Origin: Ruminococcaceae bacterium UBA5391
GTDB lineage: Bacteria > Bacillota > Clostridia > Oscillospirales > Acutalibacteraceae
Assembly (NCBI GenBank): GCA_002410755.1
Contig: DHOL01000048.1
Span: 11,225-50,304, forward strand
Direction of reading: 5' to 3'
DNA length: 39,080 nucleotides
Shown: positions 31,555-39,080 of the stretch, piece by piece
Position numbering within the stretch: position 1 is the first letter of the stretch
Layout of the letters: every line of letters begins with the position of its first letter
Program-made: the position numbers and the translations under genes
Notes under the pieces: model-generated
What the model saw: the letters and a program-made list of their open reading frames with translations, nothing else
The model's database searches: none
What the model was told of the DNA's origin: nothing

Positions 31555-32607
31555 ATGGCAACTAAATTTAACGAAAAAATAAAAAAGAACTGGTTTATGC
31601 TTGCCACGCTGTCCATTTCGGCGGTAATTCTGTTTGTTTTTCTGATTTCCAACAACGGGCTTGAGACACTCGCGGAAATTATTGCAAAGCTTGAGGTAGG
31701 GTGGTTGATTGTTGCACTGCTTTCCGTTGCTGCCTGCTGGATGCTGGAAGGCTATGTCCTGCATTTGATTATCCAGCATGTGTGGAAAGATAAGAGCTGG
31801 GATTACAAGAAATCCTACAATATTGGGATGAGTGGCCTGCTTTACAGTGCGATTACGCCTTCTGCAACAGGTGGGCAGCCAATGCAGGTCTATGCAATGC
31901 ATAATATGGGGATAAACACCGGTACCGCGTGCTCTGCCATTGCAGTGAAAACACTGACCTACCAGATTGTCATGGTTCTTTATGCACTCATTATGGTTGT
32001 GACAAAGCTAAAGTATTTTCAAACGAATGTCTCAAATTTTTCGTTTATCACCGTGATTGGAATTATTTGCAACAGCATCTTTATTGCACTTGTTTTCCTT
32101 TTTATGGTAAGTGAAAAGATAACAGACCGTATCCTTCGCTGGGGCCTGCGCATGGGCTGCCGCATGAAAATCTGCCGCAAGCCGGAAGAACGCTATGAAA
32201 AGATTCACAGCCAGTTGGAACTGTTTCATGATGCTTCCAAAGTGATGGGAAAATCCGCAAAACTGTATCTTACCGCAGCAATGTTGACAGCGGTACAGAT
32301 TACCCTTAACAGTCTGATCCCTTTTTTTATTTACCGCAGTTTCGGTCTGCGCGGCGCACATGTTTCAACGATGATTGCAGCGCAGGTGTTTGTGTCAATG
32401 GTTTCGGCTTTTGTTCCGTTGCCGGGCTCTTCTGGTGGTGCCGAAGCGTGCTTTTACATTTTCTTTGGCCCGTATTTTAAAAACACAATCTGGGCTGGAG
32501 TTTTCCTTTGGCGCGTCCTTACCTATTACTTCAATATCCTGTTTGGTGCAATTAGTGCGTACTGGGACAGCCGTTACACAAGACGCATGAAAAGCGGGAA
32601 AATTTAA
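31555..32607 (+). CDS. UPF0104/LPG-synthase-type membrane protein
   Basis: This is a 350-aa polytopic membrane protein (about eight helices) of the lysylphosphatidylglycerol synthase transmembrane-domain family (UPF0104, YbhN/AglD-like). Recognisable segments are YSAITPSATGGQPMQVYAM and VPLPGSSGGAEACFY. Only the membrane domain is present; the soluble aminoacyl transferase domain of MprF is absent, so it may be a lipid flippase or relative. GGAG lies 7 bases before the ATG. Its promoter diverges from cotJ. Confidence 0.85.
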   Translation: MATKFNEKIKKNWFMLATLSISAVILFVFLISNNGLETLAEIIAKLEVGWLIVALLSVAACWMLEGYVLHLIIQHVWKDKSWDYKKSYNIGMSGLLYSAITPSATGGQPMQVYAMHNMGINTGTACSAIAVKTLTYQIVMVLYALIMVVTKLKYFQTNVSNFSFITVIGIICNSIFIALVFLFMVSEKITDRILRWGLRMGCRMKICRKPEERYEKIHSQLELFHDASKVMGKSAKLYLTAAMLTAVQITLNSLIPFFIYRSFGLRGAHVSTMIAAQVFVSMVSAFVPLPGSSGGAEACFYIFFGPYFKNTIWAGVFLWRVLTYYFNILFGAISAYWDSRYTRRMKSGKI

Positions 32608-32641
32608 AGATTTTTCCGCCCTTTTCTTTTTTTCCGGTCGG

Positions 32642-32704
32642 TTGACAAAAGGAAAGAGGCGTGCTATGTTCTATCTGTACTAATATAAACAGTACAGATA
32701 GAAC
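32642..32704 (+). promoter_or_regulatory. Promoter and operator of the GntR-ABC operon
   Basis: TTGACA (32642-32647), a 17-bp spacer and TATGTT (32665-32670) form the promoter. Overlapping the -10 is a perfect 14-bp inverted repeat, GTTCTATCTGTACT (32668-32681) and AGTACAGATAGAAC (32691-32704), with a 9-bp gap. It is the probable operator of the YtrA-type regulator encoded just downstream. Confidence 0.8.
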
Positions 32705-32724
32705 AGAAGGGCAGGGAGGAAAAT

Positions 32725-33102
32725 ATGTTTGCACTTGATTTTCAAAGCAGGCAGCCAATTTATGAGCAGCTTTACTGGTCGGTTGCACGGATGGCGGCGC
32801 TTGGAGTGCTTGAAAAAGACGAAACGCTTCCAAGCGTGCGGGTGCTTGCACAGGAACTGGGTGTTAACCCGAACACAGTGCAGAAAGCGTATGCCCTGCT
32901 GGAACACGACGGGATTATCTGCACAGTTCCGGGGAAAGGTTCTTTGATTTCCGGGAATGCTTCTGCATTGGAAAAGCAGAAACGGCTTGCTGCTGACCGG
33001 CTGAGAACAGCAGTGCATGATGCTGAAGAAATGGGCCTTGTGAGAGAAGAAATTAAAGCAGTCGTTTCCGGCTGCTTTGGCAAAGGGGGAGAGCAGAAAT
33101 GA
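32725..33102 (+). CDS. GntR family regulator, YtrA subfamily
   Basis: This is a 125-aa repressor. Its winged helix-turn-helix (residues ~10-75) contains LPSVRVLAQELGVNPNTVQK, followed by a short ~40-residue dimerisation helix typical of YtrA. GGGAGG precedes the ATG. The stop overlaps the ABC ATPase start (ATGA). YtrA-type regulators repress their own ABC operon, commonly induced by cell-wall antibiotics. The inducer here is unknown. Confidence 0.9.
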   Translation: MFALDFQSRQPIYEQLYWSVARMAALGVLEKDETLPSVRVLAQELGVNPNTVQKAYALLEHDGIICTVPGKGSLISGNASALEKQKRLAADRLRTAVHDAEEMGLVREEIKAVVSGCFGKGGEQK

Positions 33103-34010
33103 TTGAAGCGAGGGGACTAGTTAAGAATTTCGGCAAAAGGACAGCGCTGGATCGTATGACTTTTCGCATCGGCGGGAAGTCTGTCTTTGGCCTGGTTGGT
33201 TCCAATGGGGCGGGGAAATCCACCTTTCTTCGCACGGTTGCGGGCATTTACCGCCCGGATGCCGGGAAGCTTTTGGTTGATGGAGAAGAGCCTTTTGAAA
33301 ATTCCGGAATCAAGGCGAGAATTTTTTTCATTCCGGATTACCCGTATTTTTTTCCGCAGGCTGATCTTTCAGAAATGGGGCGGTTCTTTTCCCGTATCTA
33401 TCCGCACTGGGACTGGAAGTGTTTCCGGGAAATGAACCGTATTTTCCAGCTTGGGGAAAAGACAAGGATTTCCGATATGTCAAAAGGAATGCAGCGTCAA
33501 GCCGCTTTAATCTGTGCATTTTCTGCCAAGCCGGACTATCTGCTCCTTGACGAAATCTTTGACGGGCTCGACCCTGTGATGCGCCAGCTCCTCAAAAAGC
33601 TGGTCTCAGAAGAAATTTCAGCACGTGGCATGACTGCTGTAATTGCATCACATGATCTGCGTGAACTGGAAGATCTCTGTGACCATATCGGATTGTTCCA
33701 CCGGGGCGGTGTGCTTCTCGAAGAGGACCTGGATGAACTTCGCCTTGGTGTCTGCAAGGTACAGGCGGTTTTCCGGCCGATGCCGAACCGCTCGGAATTC
33801 AAACCCCTGGATATTATCCGGTGGGAGACACACGGGTCACTGCTGAACCTTGTGGTGCGTGCAGGGAAGGAAAAAGTGCTCGCAAGATTGAATTCCATGA
33901 ACCCGGTTTTTGTAGAAGTTCTTCCGCTTACGCTTGAAGAAGTTTTCATCAGTGAAATGGAGGTGGCCGGTTATGACATCGAGAACATCCTTTCAGACAA
34001 AAAGGCTTGA
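33099..34010 (+). CDS. ABC transporter ATP-binding protein
   Basis: This is a 303-aa ATPase. Motifs are Walker A VGSNGAGKST, signature MSKGMQRQ (a variant of LSGGQ, common in this group), Walker B YLLLDEIFDGLD and the H-loop IASHDLRE. A ~90-residue C-terminal extension is unlike import ATPases and resembles bacitracin/lantibiotic-type or YtrB-like proteins. It overlaps the regulator by 4 bp and the membrane protein by 38 bp, forming a tight three-gene operon. Confidence 0.92.
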   Translation: MIEARGLVKNFGKRTALDRMTFRIGGKSVFGLVGSNGAGKSTFLRTVAGIYRPDAGKLLVDGEEPFENSGIKARIFFIPDYPYFFPQADLSEMGRFFSRIYPHWDWKCFREMNRIFQLGEKTRISDMSKGMQRQAALICAFSAKPDYLLLDEIFDGLDPVMRQLLKKLVSEEISARGMTAVIASHDLRELEDLCDHIGLFHRGGVLLEEDLDELRLGVCKVQAVFRPMPNRSEFKPLDIIRWETHGSLLNLVVRAGKEKVLARLNSMNPVFVEVLPLTLEEVFISEMEVAGYDIENILSDKKA

Positions 34011-35865
34011 ATTTTGCAAGGCTTTTCACTGGGAGCTGAAAAAAAATGCAGGCATTTCTGGCCTTCTTGCAGCTCTACAGTTCCTCTGCATGCCGCTTAT
34101 CCTTTTGCTGGAGTTTCCTCAGTGGAAAGAGGGCAGGAAGCTGCAGTATGCCTCTACAACCAAACCGCTTGAGCAGTATGAAAGTTATTTAAAATTAGCA
34201 ATCCCGGCTTTTGTTTTATCACTTTCCCTGCTGTTTGCGGTCATATTCTGTGTACGGCTATTCGGCTATATGCAGAACAAGAGGAGTGTAGACCTCTATC
34301 ATGCGCTTCCGGTCGGCCGTGGCTCTATGTTTCTGGGCCGGTGGTGTGCTGGTGCGGTGCTTTTATCTGTACCGGTTGCACTAAACTTCGGAATCACCAT
34401 GTGGGTTGCTGCAGCAAATGGGATTTCCTCTGCGGCCCTGATAAAAAGTACCCTTCAAGCAATGGGATGGGTTCTCCTCTTTTCTGTGGCAGTTTTCACT
34501 TTTTGCAGCTTCTTTGTAGTTTGCAGTGGAAGCATGATGGACACTTTCCTTTCCGTATTTGGAATCAATGTGGGTTTCCCTTTGACGGTTTATCTTGGAT
34601 ACTTTTTGACCGCCTATACGGTACCTGGCATGGCAATAAGCGGCGGCGATGCACCTTGGCAGATCATGACTCTGCTTGCGCCATTTCCGGCTGCATACCT
34701 GCCGCTCAGCAGCGATACCGTTTCGGCAGGCTTTCTGCCATGGTGGCTTTGCTTTACGGCAGCTTTGCTGGTTGGTGCGCTCCTGGTTTACAGGAAAAGG
34801 AAAAGCGAATTGGCTGAGAGCCAGCTGGCCTTTCCGGTGCCTAAAATCATCAGCCGCTTTCTGCTGACCATATGCGGTGGGCTGACTCTCGGTCTGATTG
34901 TTGGGCAGGCGAACCTTCCCCTTTTCCTGACAGGTGTTGCAGCAGGCTCGCTTGCAGTTCACACAGCCGTTGAGGCGGCTTATTCGCGCGGGTTCCAGGG
35001 CCTAAAAAAGAGTTTCCGGTGGTATGCGGCCTTTGCAGTATGCTTTGCAGTCTTTTATGGTGTATTTGCCACAGGCTGCTTTGGCTATGACACTGCGGTT
35101 CCGGAAGAATCCCAAATTGAAAGTGTATCGGCCCAAACGTTGGTGAATAACAGCGGCGAAAATTTTGTTGTCGTTGAAGGAAAAACAATTTACCTCAAGC
35201 CAAAGATGAAGCAGGCGGAGAGTATTCGTACGGTCCTTCAGGCCCAGCGGAACATAATTAGCTGGTACCGGAAAAACAGTTTTCCTTATGTGCCCTGTAG
35301 TTGCAGCAATGACCTGACTCTCACTTATCACCTGAAGGATGGCCGCACAATTACCCGCAGTTATAGCCTCTTTTCGGAATTCAGGAATCAGCAGGAAGCC
35401 CTTCTAAAATATGCGGACTCCATAACAGAACTTGCGGAGTACCGCTCGAAAAACGATGTTCTGTATTTCTTTGGGCCTCAGGATATTAATGTGGTTAGAA
35501 TTGGCTCCGGTGATAGTCCCAGCGGAAAAACTTTAGATATGAAAAGCTATCTCCTTTCTGGCAGAAATCTACCGCTTGCTCAGGAATTGATGGAAGCACT
35601 CCGAAGCGAATCATTTGGCAACGTGTCTTCCCTAGACTCCAACAACTCTGGCCTTGCCAGCGTCGAGCTGGATTATCGCGGTAGGATTGTCCCGGGCACA
35701 GAACTGAGCGAAGCCCTTGGAAAAAAATATCCTTATGTTGACGGTACGTCTTCACTTTATTATTACCGTAAAGGCGGGAAGGTGGACAGCGTCCTTCAGA
35801 AAATTACAAAGGAACTTACACCCTATGATGAAAATTCGGAGCAGATGACAGTCCCGGCGGAATAA
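33973..35865 (+). CDS. ABC transporter membrane protein with large extracytoplasmic domain
   Basis: This is a 630-aa permease-like protein. An N-terminal cytosolic segment precedes two groups of membrane helices (residues ~20-290 and ~295-390). A soluble C-terminal domain (~395-630), probably outside the cell, is rich in Ser, Tyr and charged residues (LTLTYHLKDGRTITRSYSLF). ATG 33973 has GGAGG 9 bases upstream; ATG 33934 is in frame but poorly signalled. The tail may correspond to the DUF6449 type, recalled from memory and unverified. It is the partner of the preceding ATPase; peptide or antibiotic sensing or export is likely but not shown. Confidence 0.82.
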   Translation: MTSRTSFQTKRLEFCKAFHWELKKNAGISGLLAALQFLCMPLILLLEFPQWKEGRKLQYASTTKPLEQYESYLKLAIPAFVLSLSLLFAVIFCVRLFGYMQNKRSVDLYHALPVGRGSMFLGRWCAGAVLLSVPVALNFGITMWVAAANGISSAALIKSTLQAMGWVLLFSVAVFTFCSFFVVCSGSMMDTFLSVFGINVGFPLTVYLGYFLTAYTVPGMAISGGDAPWQIMTLLAPFPAAYLPLSSDTVSAGFLPWWLCFTAALLVGALLVYRKRKSELAESQLAFPVPKIISRFLLTICGGLTLGLIVGQANLPLFLTGVAAGSLAVHTAVEAAYSRGFQGLKKSFRWYAAFAVCFAVFYGVFATGCFGYDTAVPEESQIESVSAQTLVNNSGENFVVVEGKTIYLKPKMKQAESIRTVLQAQRNIISWYRKNSFPYVPCSCSNDLTLTYHLKDGRTITRSYSLFSEFRNQQEALLKYADSITELAEYRSKNDVLYFFGPQDINVVRIGSGDSPSGKTLDMKSYLLSGRNLPLAQELMEALRSESFGNVSSLDSNNSGLASVELDYRGRIVPGTELSEALGKKYPYVDGTSSLYYYRKGGKVDSVLQKITKELTPYDENSEQMTVPAE

Positions 35866-35891
35866 GAGCAGGATGGGTAAGAGTAAATTAG

Positions 35892-35930
35892 AAAAGCGGA
35901 GGCTCCCGGTTATCGGGAGCCTCCGCTTTT
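35892..35930. terminator. Strong bidirectional terminator
   Basis: AAAAGCGGAGGCTCCCG pairs perfectly with CGGGAGCCTCCGCTTTT around GTTAT, with T/A tracts on both sides. It separates the ABC operon from the convergent small gene at 35940. Confidence 0.9.
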
Positions 35931-35939
35931 ACAGGAATT

Positions 35940-36245
35940 TTATGCGCCGATTTTTTCACTGGCATTTTCGTAAGAAACATCCTGCAAAATGTGATGTGGC
36001 CTTGGGTCCATCTCAGAATAATGGATATCATCGAGGATTTCAGAAAGATTTTCCGGAAAAACCGAATAGCGGCGCAGTTTATATGCTAAGCGAACTGTTT
36101 CGATAAGCCGATGGGAGACATACTGCTCTGCATTCGCTCCGCCTTTTTCCGTGATGCGGATGCTGTACCCATCCCGTCGATTTCCAAAGACGTAGTACTT
36201 TAACCCGAAGCCAGAAAGCTGTGCATTCCCAAAAAATCTTAGCAT
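35940..36245 (-). CDS. Small conserved protein (DUF6514-like)
   Basis: This is a 101-aa soluble protein beginning MLRFFGNAQLSGFGLKYYVF. It resembles a family of short clostridial proteins that I recall as DUF6514 (unverified). The C-terminal half is helical with acidic patches (SEILDDIHYSEM). AGGGGGAG precedes the ATG. It is transcribed alone. Upstream (36309-36344) is a TTCACTTTTT/AAAAAGTGAA inverted repeat and a TGTCGAT near 36350 resembling a Spo0A box (TGTCGAA). Function unknown. Confidence 0.65.
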   Translation of the reverse strand: MLRFFGNAQLSGFGLKYYVFGNRRDGYSIRITEKGGANAEQYVSHRLIETVRLAYKLRRYSVFPENLSEILDDIHYSEMDPRPHHILQDVSYENASEKIGA

Positions 36246-36433
36246 GATTACTCCCCCTTCGCTATGTGAAACAAAACCACATTTTTTCTTCTGACTTTTC
36301 TATTCTATTTCACTTTTTGTTCAGAATCAAGTAAAAAAAGTGAATATTTGTCGATAATCTATAAAATCCGCTAGATATATGTGACTCCATTTATCGCTTT
36401 ATACATATAGGGGAATTATTTTCACGCTAATAA

Positions 36434-36934
36434 TTACATTCGGTATAATGCAAAAATTAGGAAAGCAGATAATACTCCGAGGATTGCACCTACGGCAGTA
36501 TCGGAAGGATAATGAACAAAAAGAAATATACGGGAGAATGCAATTCCAAAAGCGAGTAAAAATGCCGCAACTCCAACTACAGGGTAGTTAACCATGCAGA
36601 TGACGGTGGCTGCGGCGAAAGAGGAAGAGGAATGGCCGGAAGGACAGGAATACCCGCTTGGAATATGGATCAGAAGCCGTTGCCCCGGATAGACAACAAA
36701 GGGACGCGGCCGCCCGATAATCGGCTTTAATATCTGGCTTACAAGATATGCAAGCGCAACGGAAAAAAACAGAAGGAACGCATACCGCTTAGTCCTCGGC
36801 CTGGAAGCCATGAAAAACATAAAGGCAAACCAGATTGCCCCGCCATTTCCAAGGCGCGAGAGTAAAACGAAAAAAAAGTCTGTAAATTTGTTATGACAAT
36901 GATTCTGAACGTAATTCAAAATCGCGATATCCAT
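36434..36934 (-). CDS. PAP2 family lipid phosphatase
   Basis: This is a 166-aa membrane phosphatase with about five helices. The three PAP2 motifs are complete: KPIIGRPRPF, PSGHSSSSF and SRIFLFVHYPSD with the catalytic His residues. It probably dephosphorylates undecaprenyl diphosphate or phosphatidic/phosphatidylglycerol phosphate at the outer face. GGAGG lies 7 bases before the ATG. It is divergent from the P-type ATPase gene. Confidence 0.92.
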   Translation of the reverse strand: MDIAILNYVQNHCHNKFTDFFFVLLSRLGNGGAIWFAFMFFMASRPRTKRYAFLLFFSVALAYLVSQILKPIIGRPRPFVVYPGQRLLIHIPSGYSCPSGHSSSSFAAATVICMVNYPVVGVAAFLLAFGIAFSRIFLFVHYPSDTAVGAILGVLSAFLIFALYRM

Positions 36935-36965
36935 ATCCCGACCTCCGGAAGGCTGACTTGCAATT

Positions 36966-36994
36966 ATTATACCATAAAATCTGCGCGGTGCGAA
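36966..36994 (-). promoter_or_regulatory. Promoter of the PAP2 gene
   Basis: On the minus strand, TTCGCA (36994-36989), 17 bp, then TATAAT (36971-36966), preceded by TGG, so it also qualifies as an extended -10. Confidence 0.6.
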
Positions 36995-37026
36995 TATACA
37001 TGGTAAAAAAGCAGGAGATGATTTGT

Positions 37027-39080
37027 TTGAAATGGCAGACCTTCACGAAAGAGGAATGTGCAGAAAGGCTGGGAAGTAGCCTTTCTGGTGGACTTTCCTC
37101 AAGGCAGGCTGCCGCAAGGTTGCGGGAAAATGGGCCAAATGAGTTGGCCCCGCCAAAAAAGAAGAGCCTGATTGAGCGTTTCCTTGCACAGTTTTCCGAT
37201 TTTACAACAATAATTCTGCTGATCGCGGCTGCCATTTCTTTTGCTGTTTCGTGGGTTCAGCATGACAGCGATTATATTGAGCCGATTGTTATCCTGGTAA
37301 TTGTAAATGTTAACGCTGTAATTGGCATGGTGCAGGAAAACCGGGCGGAGAAGGCAATCGAGGCGCTGCGGAAGCTTTCAAGCCCGCTGGCGTGTGTGGT
37401 GCGCGGTGGGATGGAAAAGAGCATCCCTGCCTCCCAGCTTGTTCCCGGTGATCTTGTAGTGCTGAAAAGCGGTGACCTTGTCCCTGCCGATTTGCGCCTT
37501 GTGGAAGCGGTTGACCTGCGCATGGAGGAAAGCGCCCTCACCGGAGAAAGCCAGCCGGTTCATAAGGAAGAAAATGCAGTTTTTCCGGAGCGGACGACAC
37601 CCGGCGACTGCCGGAATATGGCTTTTTCCTCCGGTGCTGTCGCTACGGGGCGCGGCCGCGGGATTGTTGTGGAAACCGGTATGGATACGCAGGTCGGCCG
37701 CATCGCCCGGATGATTGGCAACCAGGAGCCGCCCCCGACACCTCTTCAGCGCAAGCTGGCGCAGACGGGAAAGTATCTTGGTATCGGTGCACTGGTCATC
37801 TGCTTTATCATTTTTCTGCTTGGGCTGTTTCAGAGGGTACCGCCACTTGACATGTTCCTGATTGCAATCAGCCTTGCCGTAGCCGCAATCCCGGAAGGAC
37901 TTCCTGCCGTTGTGACGATTACGCTTGCCATTGGGGTAAGGAGAATGGCGGCGAAACGTGCAATTGTACGCAGGCTTCCTGCTGTAGAAACGCTGGGCAG
38001 TGCAAGCGTAATCTGTTCCGATAAGACCGGTACGCTGACTCAGAACCGGATGACTGTTGTAGAGCTGCGGAGCTCAGGCGGTGTGCTTGCCGCCGGTTCC
38101 CCGCGCGCAGGAAAACTGCTTCGTCTGGCTGCACTCTGCACCGACTGTGAATATTCCGGGAGCAGGCTGATTGGCGATCCGACTGAAACGGCGATTGTCC
38201 GCGCTGTGCCAAAAGGGGTATTTGAGGCAGACCGGAGAAACTGTCCGCGTGTAGGGGAAGTGCCGTTCAGCAGTGAGCGCAAACGGATGACAACGATACA
38301 CCATATGCCGGACGGAAGCTATCTTGCTGTAACAAAAGGCGCACCGGAACTGCTTTCTGTCTGCTGTGCAGGGGGCGCTGTGCCTTCCGGCAACAGTGAA
38401 ATGGCGGCGAGAGCACTTCGTGTGCTGGGTGTTGCTGCACGGAAACTGGAATCATTTCCCGCACAGCCGGAAGATGCAGAGCGTAACATGACGTTTCTCG
38501 GTCTGATTGGCATGGCAGATCCACCGCGGCCGGAAGCTGCCGAAGCAGTGGCACTATGCAAAAAGGCGGGCGTCCGTCCGGTCATGATTACAGGGGACCA
38601 TGCTGCAACAGCGGCTGCGATTGCAAAGCAGCTCGGCATCGCGGAAAATGGGAAACAGGTGATAACGGGTGCCGAACTGGACCGGCTTTCGGAAGAAGAA
38701 CTCCGCGCAAAAATTTACGATTACTCTGTATTTGCACGTGTTTCTCCGGAGCACAAAGTCCGTATTGTACGTGCCTACCAATCACACGGTGAAGTCGTTG
38801 CCATGACAGGTGACGGAGTCAATGATGCCCCTGCCCTGCGCGCCGCAGATATCGGCTGTGCCATGGGGATGTCTGGGACGGAAGTGGCAAAAGCGGCATC
38901 CGACTTGATTCTGACAGACGATAATTTTGCAACAATCGTTGCTGCTGTGCGGGAAGGCAGGGGCATTTATGAGAATATCCGCAAGACCGTTCATTTCCTT
39001 ATTAGTTGCAATATTGGGGAAATCCTTGCCGTATTTGTCAGTTTCCTTTTGCGTCTGCCGCTTCCGCTCGCGGCTATCCA
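37027..39080 (+). CDS. P-type cation ATPase (Ca2+-type), truncated by window end
   Basis: This is the first 684 codons of a P2A-like ATPase. Its N-terminal cation ATPase domain includes SSLSGGLSSRQAAARLRENG. LTGES is the actuator loop and IPEGLPAVVT in membrane helix 4 is the Ca2+-type site. The phosphorylated Asp332 lies in SDKTGTLTQN. MITGDHAAT and MTGDGVNDAPALRAADIG are the hinge and P-domain motifs. It exports Ca2+ (or Mn2+) with ATP. TTG 37027 is preferred because AGGAG lies 9 bases upstream and the protein then begins MKWQTF as is common for the family. ATG 37018 directly abuts that site. The gene continues past 39080. Confidence 0.9.
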   Translation, partial: MKWQTFTKEECAERLGSSLSGGLSSRQAAARLRENGPNELAPPKKKSLIERFLAQFSDFTTIILLIAAAISFAVSWVQHDSDYIEPIVILVIVNVNAVIGMVQENRAEKAIEALRKLSSPLACVVRGGMEKSIPASQLVPGDLVVLKSGDLVPADLRLVEAVDLRMEESALTGESQPVHKEENAVFPERTTPGDCRNMAFSSGAVATGRGRGIVVETGMDTQVGRIARMIGNQEPPPTPLQRKLAQTGKYLGIGALVICFIIFLLGLFQRVPPLDMFLIAISLAVAAIPEGLPAVVTITLAIGVRRMAAKRAIVRRLPAVETLGSASVICSDKTGTLTQNRMTVVELRSSGGVLAAGSPRAGKLLRLAALCTDCEYSGSRLIGDPTETAIVRAVPKGVFEADRRNCPRVGEVPFSSERKRMTTIHHMPDGSYLAVTKGAPELLSVCCAGGAVPSGNSEMAARALRVLGVAARKLESFPAQPEDAERNMTFLGLIGMADPPRPEAAEAVALCKKAGVRPVMITGDHAATAAAIAKQLGIAENGKQVITGAELDRLSEEELRAKIYDYSVFARVSPEHKVRIVRAYQSHGEVVAMTGDGVNDAPALRAADIGCAMGMSGTEVAKAASDLILTDDNFATIVAAVREGRGIYENIRKTVHFLISCNIGEILAVFVSFLLRLPLPLAAI

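Overview
The window looks like chromosomal DNA from an endospore-forming Firmicute of the class Clostridia, probably an Oscillospiraceae-type anaerobe. The reasons are strong AAGGAGG-type ribosome sites, a spore-coat cotJ operon, PTS and ABC transporters typical of gut or anaerobic clostridia, ferredoxin-like oxidoreductases and a moderate GC content. No rRNA, tRNA, CRISPR array or classical IS was seen.

The central result is a spore-coat gene in three pieces. cotJA and cotJB (31246 to 30792, minus strand) are followed by the first 32 codons of cotJC (30774 to 30679). The next 33 codons lie 8.2 kb away (22439 to 22340), and the remainder lies a further 2.9 kb away (19460 to 18853). Each gap is filled by an element with its own large serine recombinase, on the same strand as cotJ and ending 8 to 19 bp from an attachment core. 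Element A (19461-22353) is flanked by a 14-bp direct repeat, TGGTACAGAAGAAC on the coding strand. Element B (22440-30687) is flanked by the 9-bp repeat GGTGGGCCA, with 12 of 14 bases matching when extended. Precise removal of 2879 bp and 8239 bp rejoins cotJC in frame as a 267-residue manganese-catalase-like protein with all five expected metal ligands (E35, E65, H68, E136, H169). This is the layout of the skin/sigK and SPbeta/spsM developmental excision systems, but with two separate elements in one coat gene. One of them carries a complete PTS-transketolase sugar operon. Excision during sporulation is inferred, not shown.

Layout: 1-2781 holds a D,D-carboxypeptidase-like protein, a CPBP membrane protease and tadA. 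2827-4808 holds a small lipoprotein, an ImmA-XRE pair and a divergent small gene plus sigma-like factor; matching operators sit on both sides of the divergent region. 4890-7801 holds a 4Fe-4S aldo/keto reductase and an M3 oligoendopeptidase. 8272-15096 holds a FadR-type regulator and a five-gene oligopeptide ABC importer with an added small membrane protein. 15232-18805 holds a heterodimeric ABC exporter with one degenerate ATP site. 18853-31246 is the split cotJ locus with elements A and B. 31555-39080 holds a UPF0104 membrane protein, a YtrA-type GntR/ABC operon, a small DUF-type gene, a PAP2 phosphatase and a Ca2+-type P-ATPase cut by the window end.

In element B, the PRD regulator, IIB and IIC (ascorbate/Ula family), split transketolase and an HPr-like protein form one operon for uptake and pentose-phosphate processing of an unidentified sugar. 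If excision is restricted to the mother cell, vegetative cells and spores keep this operon, while the mother cell loses it in exchange for a functional coat protein.
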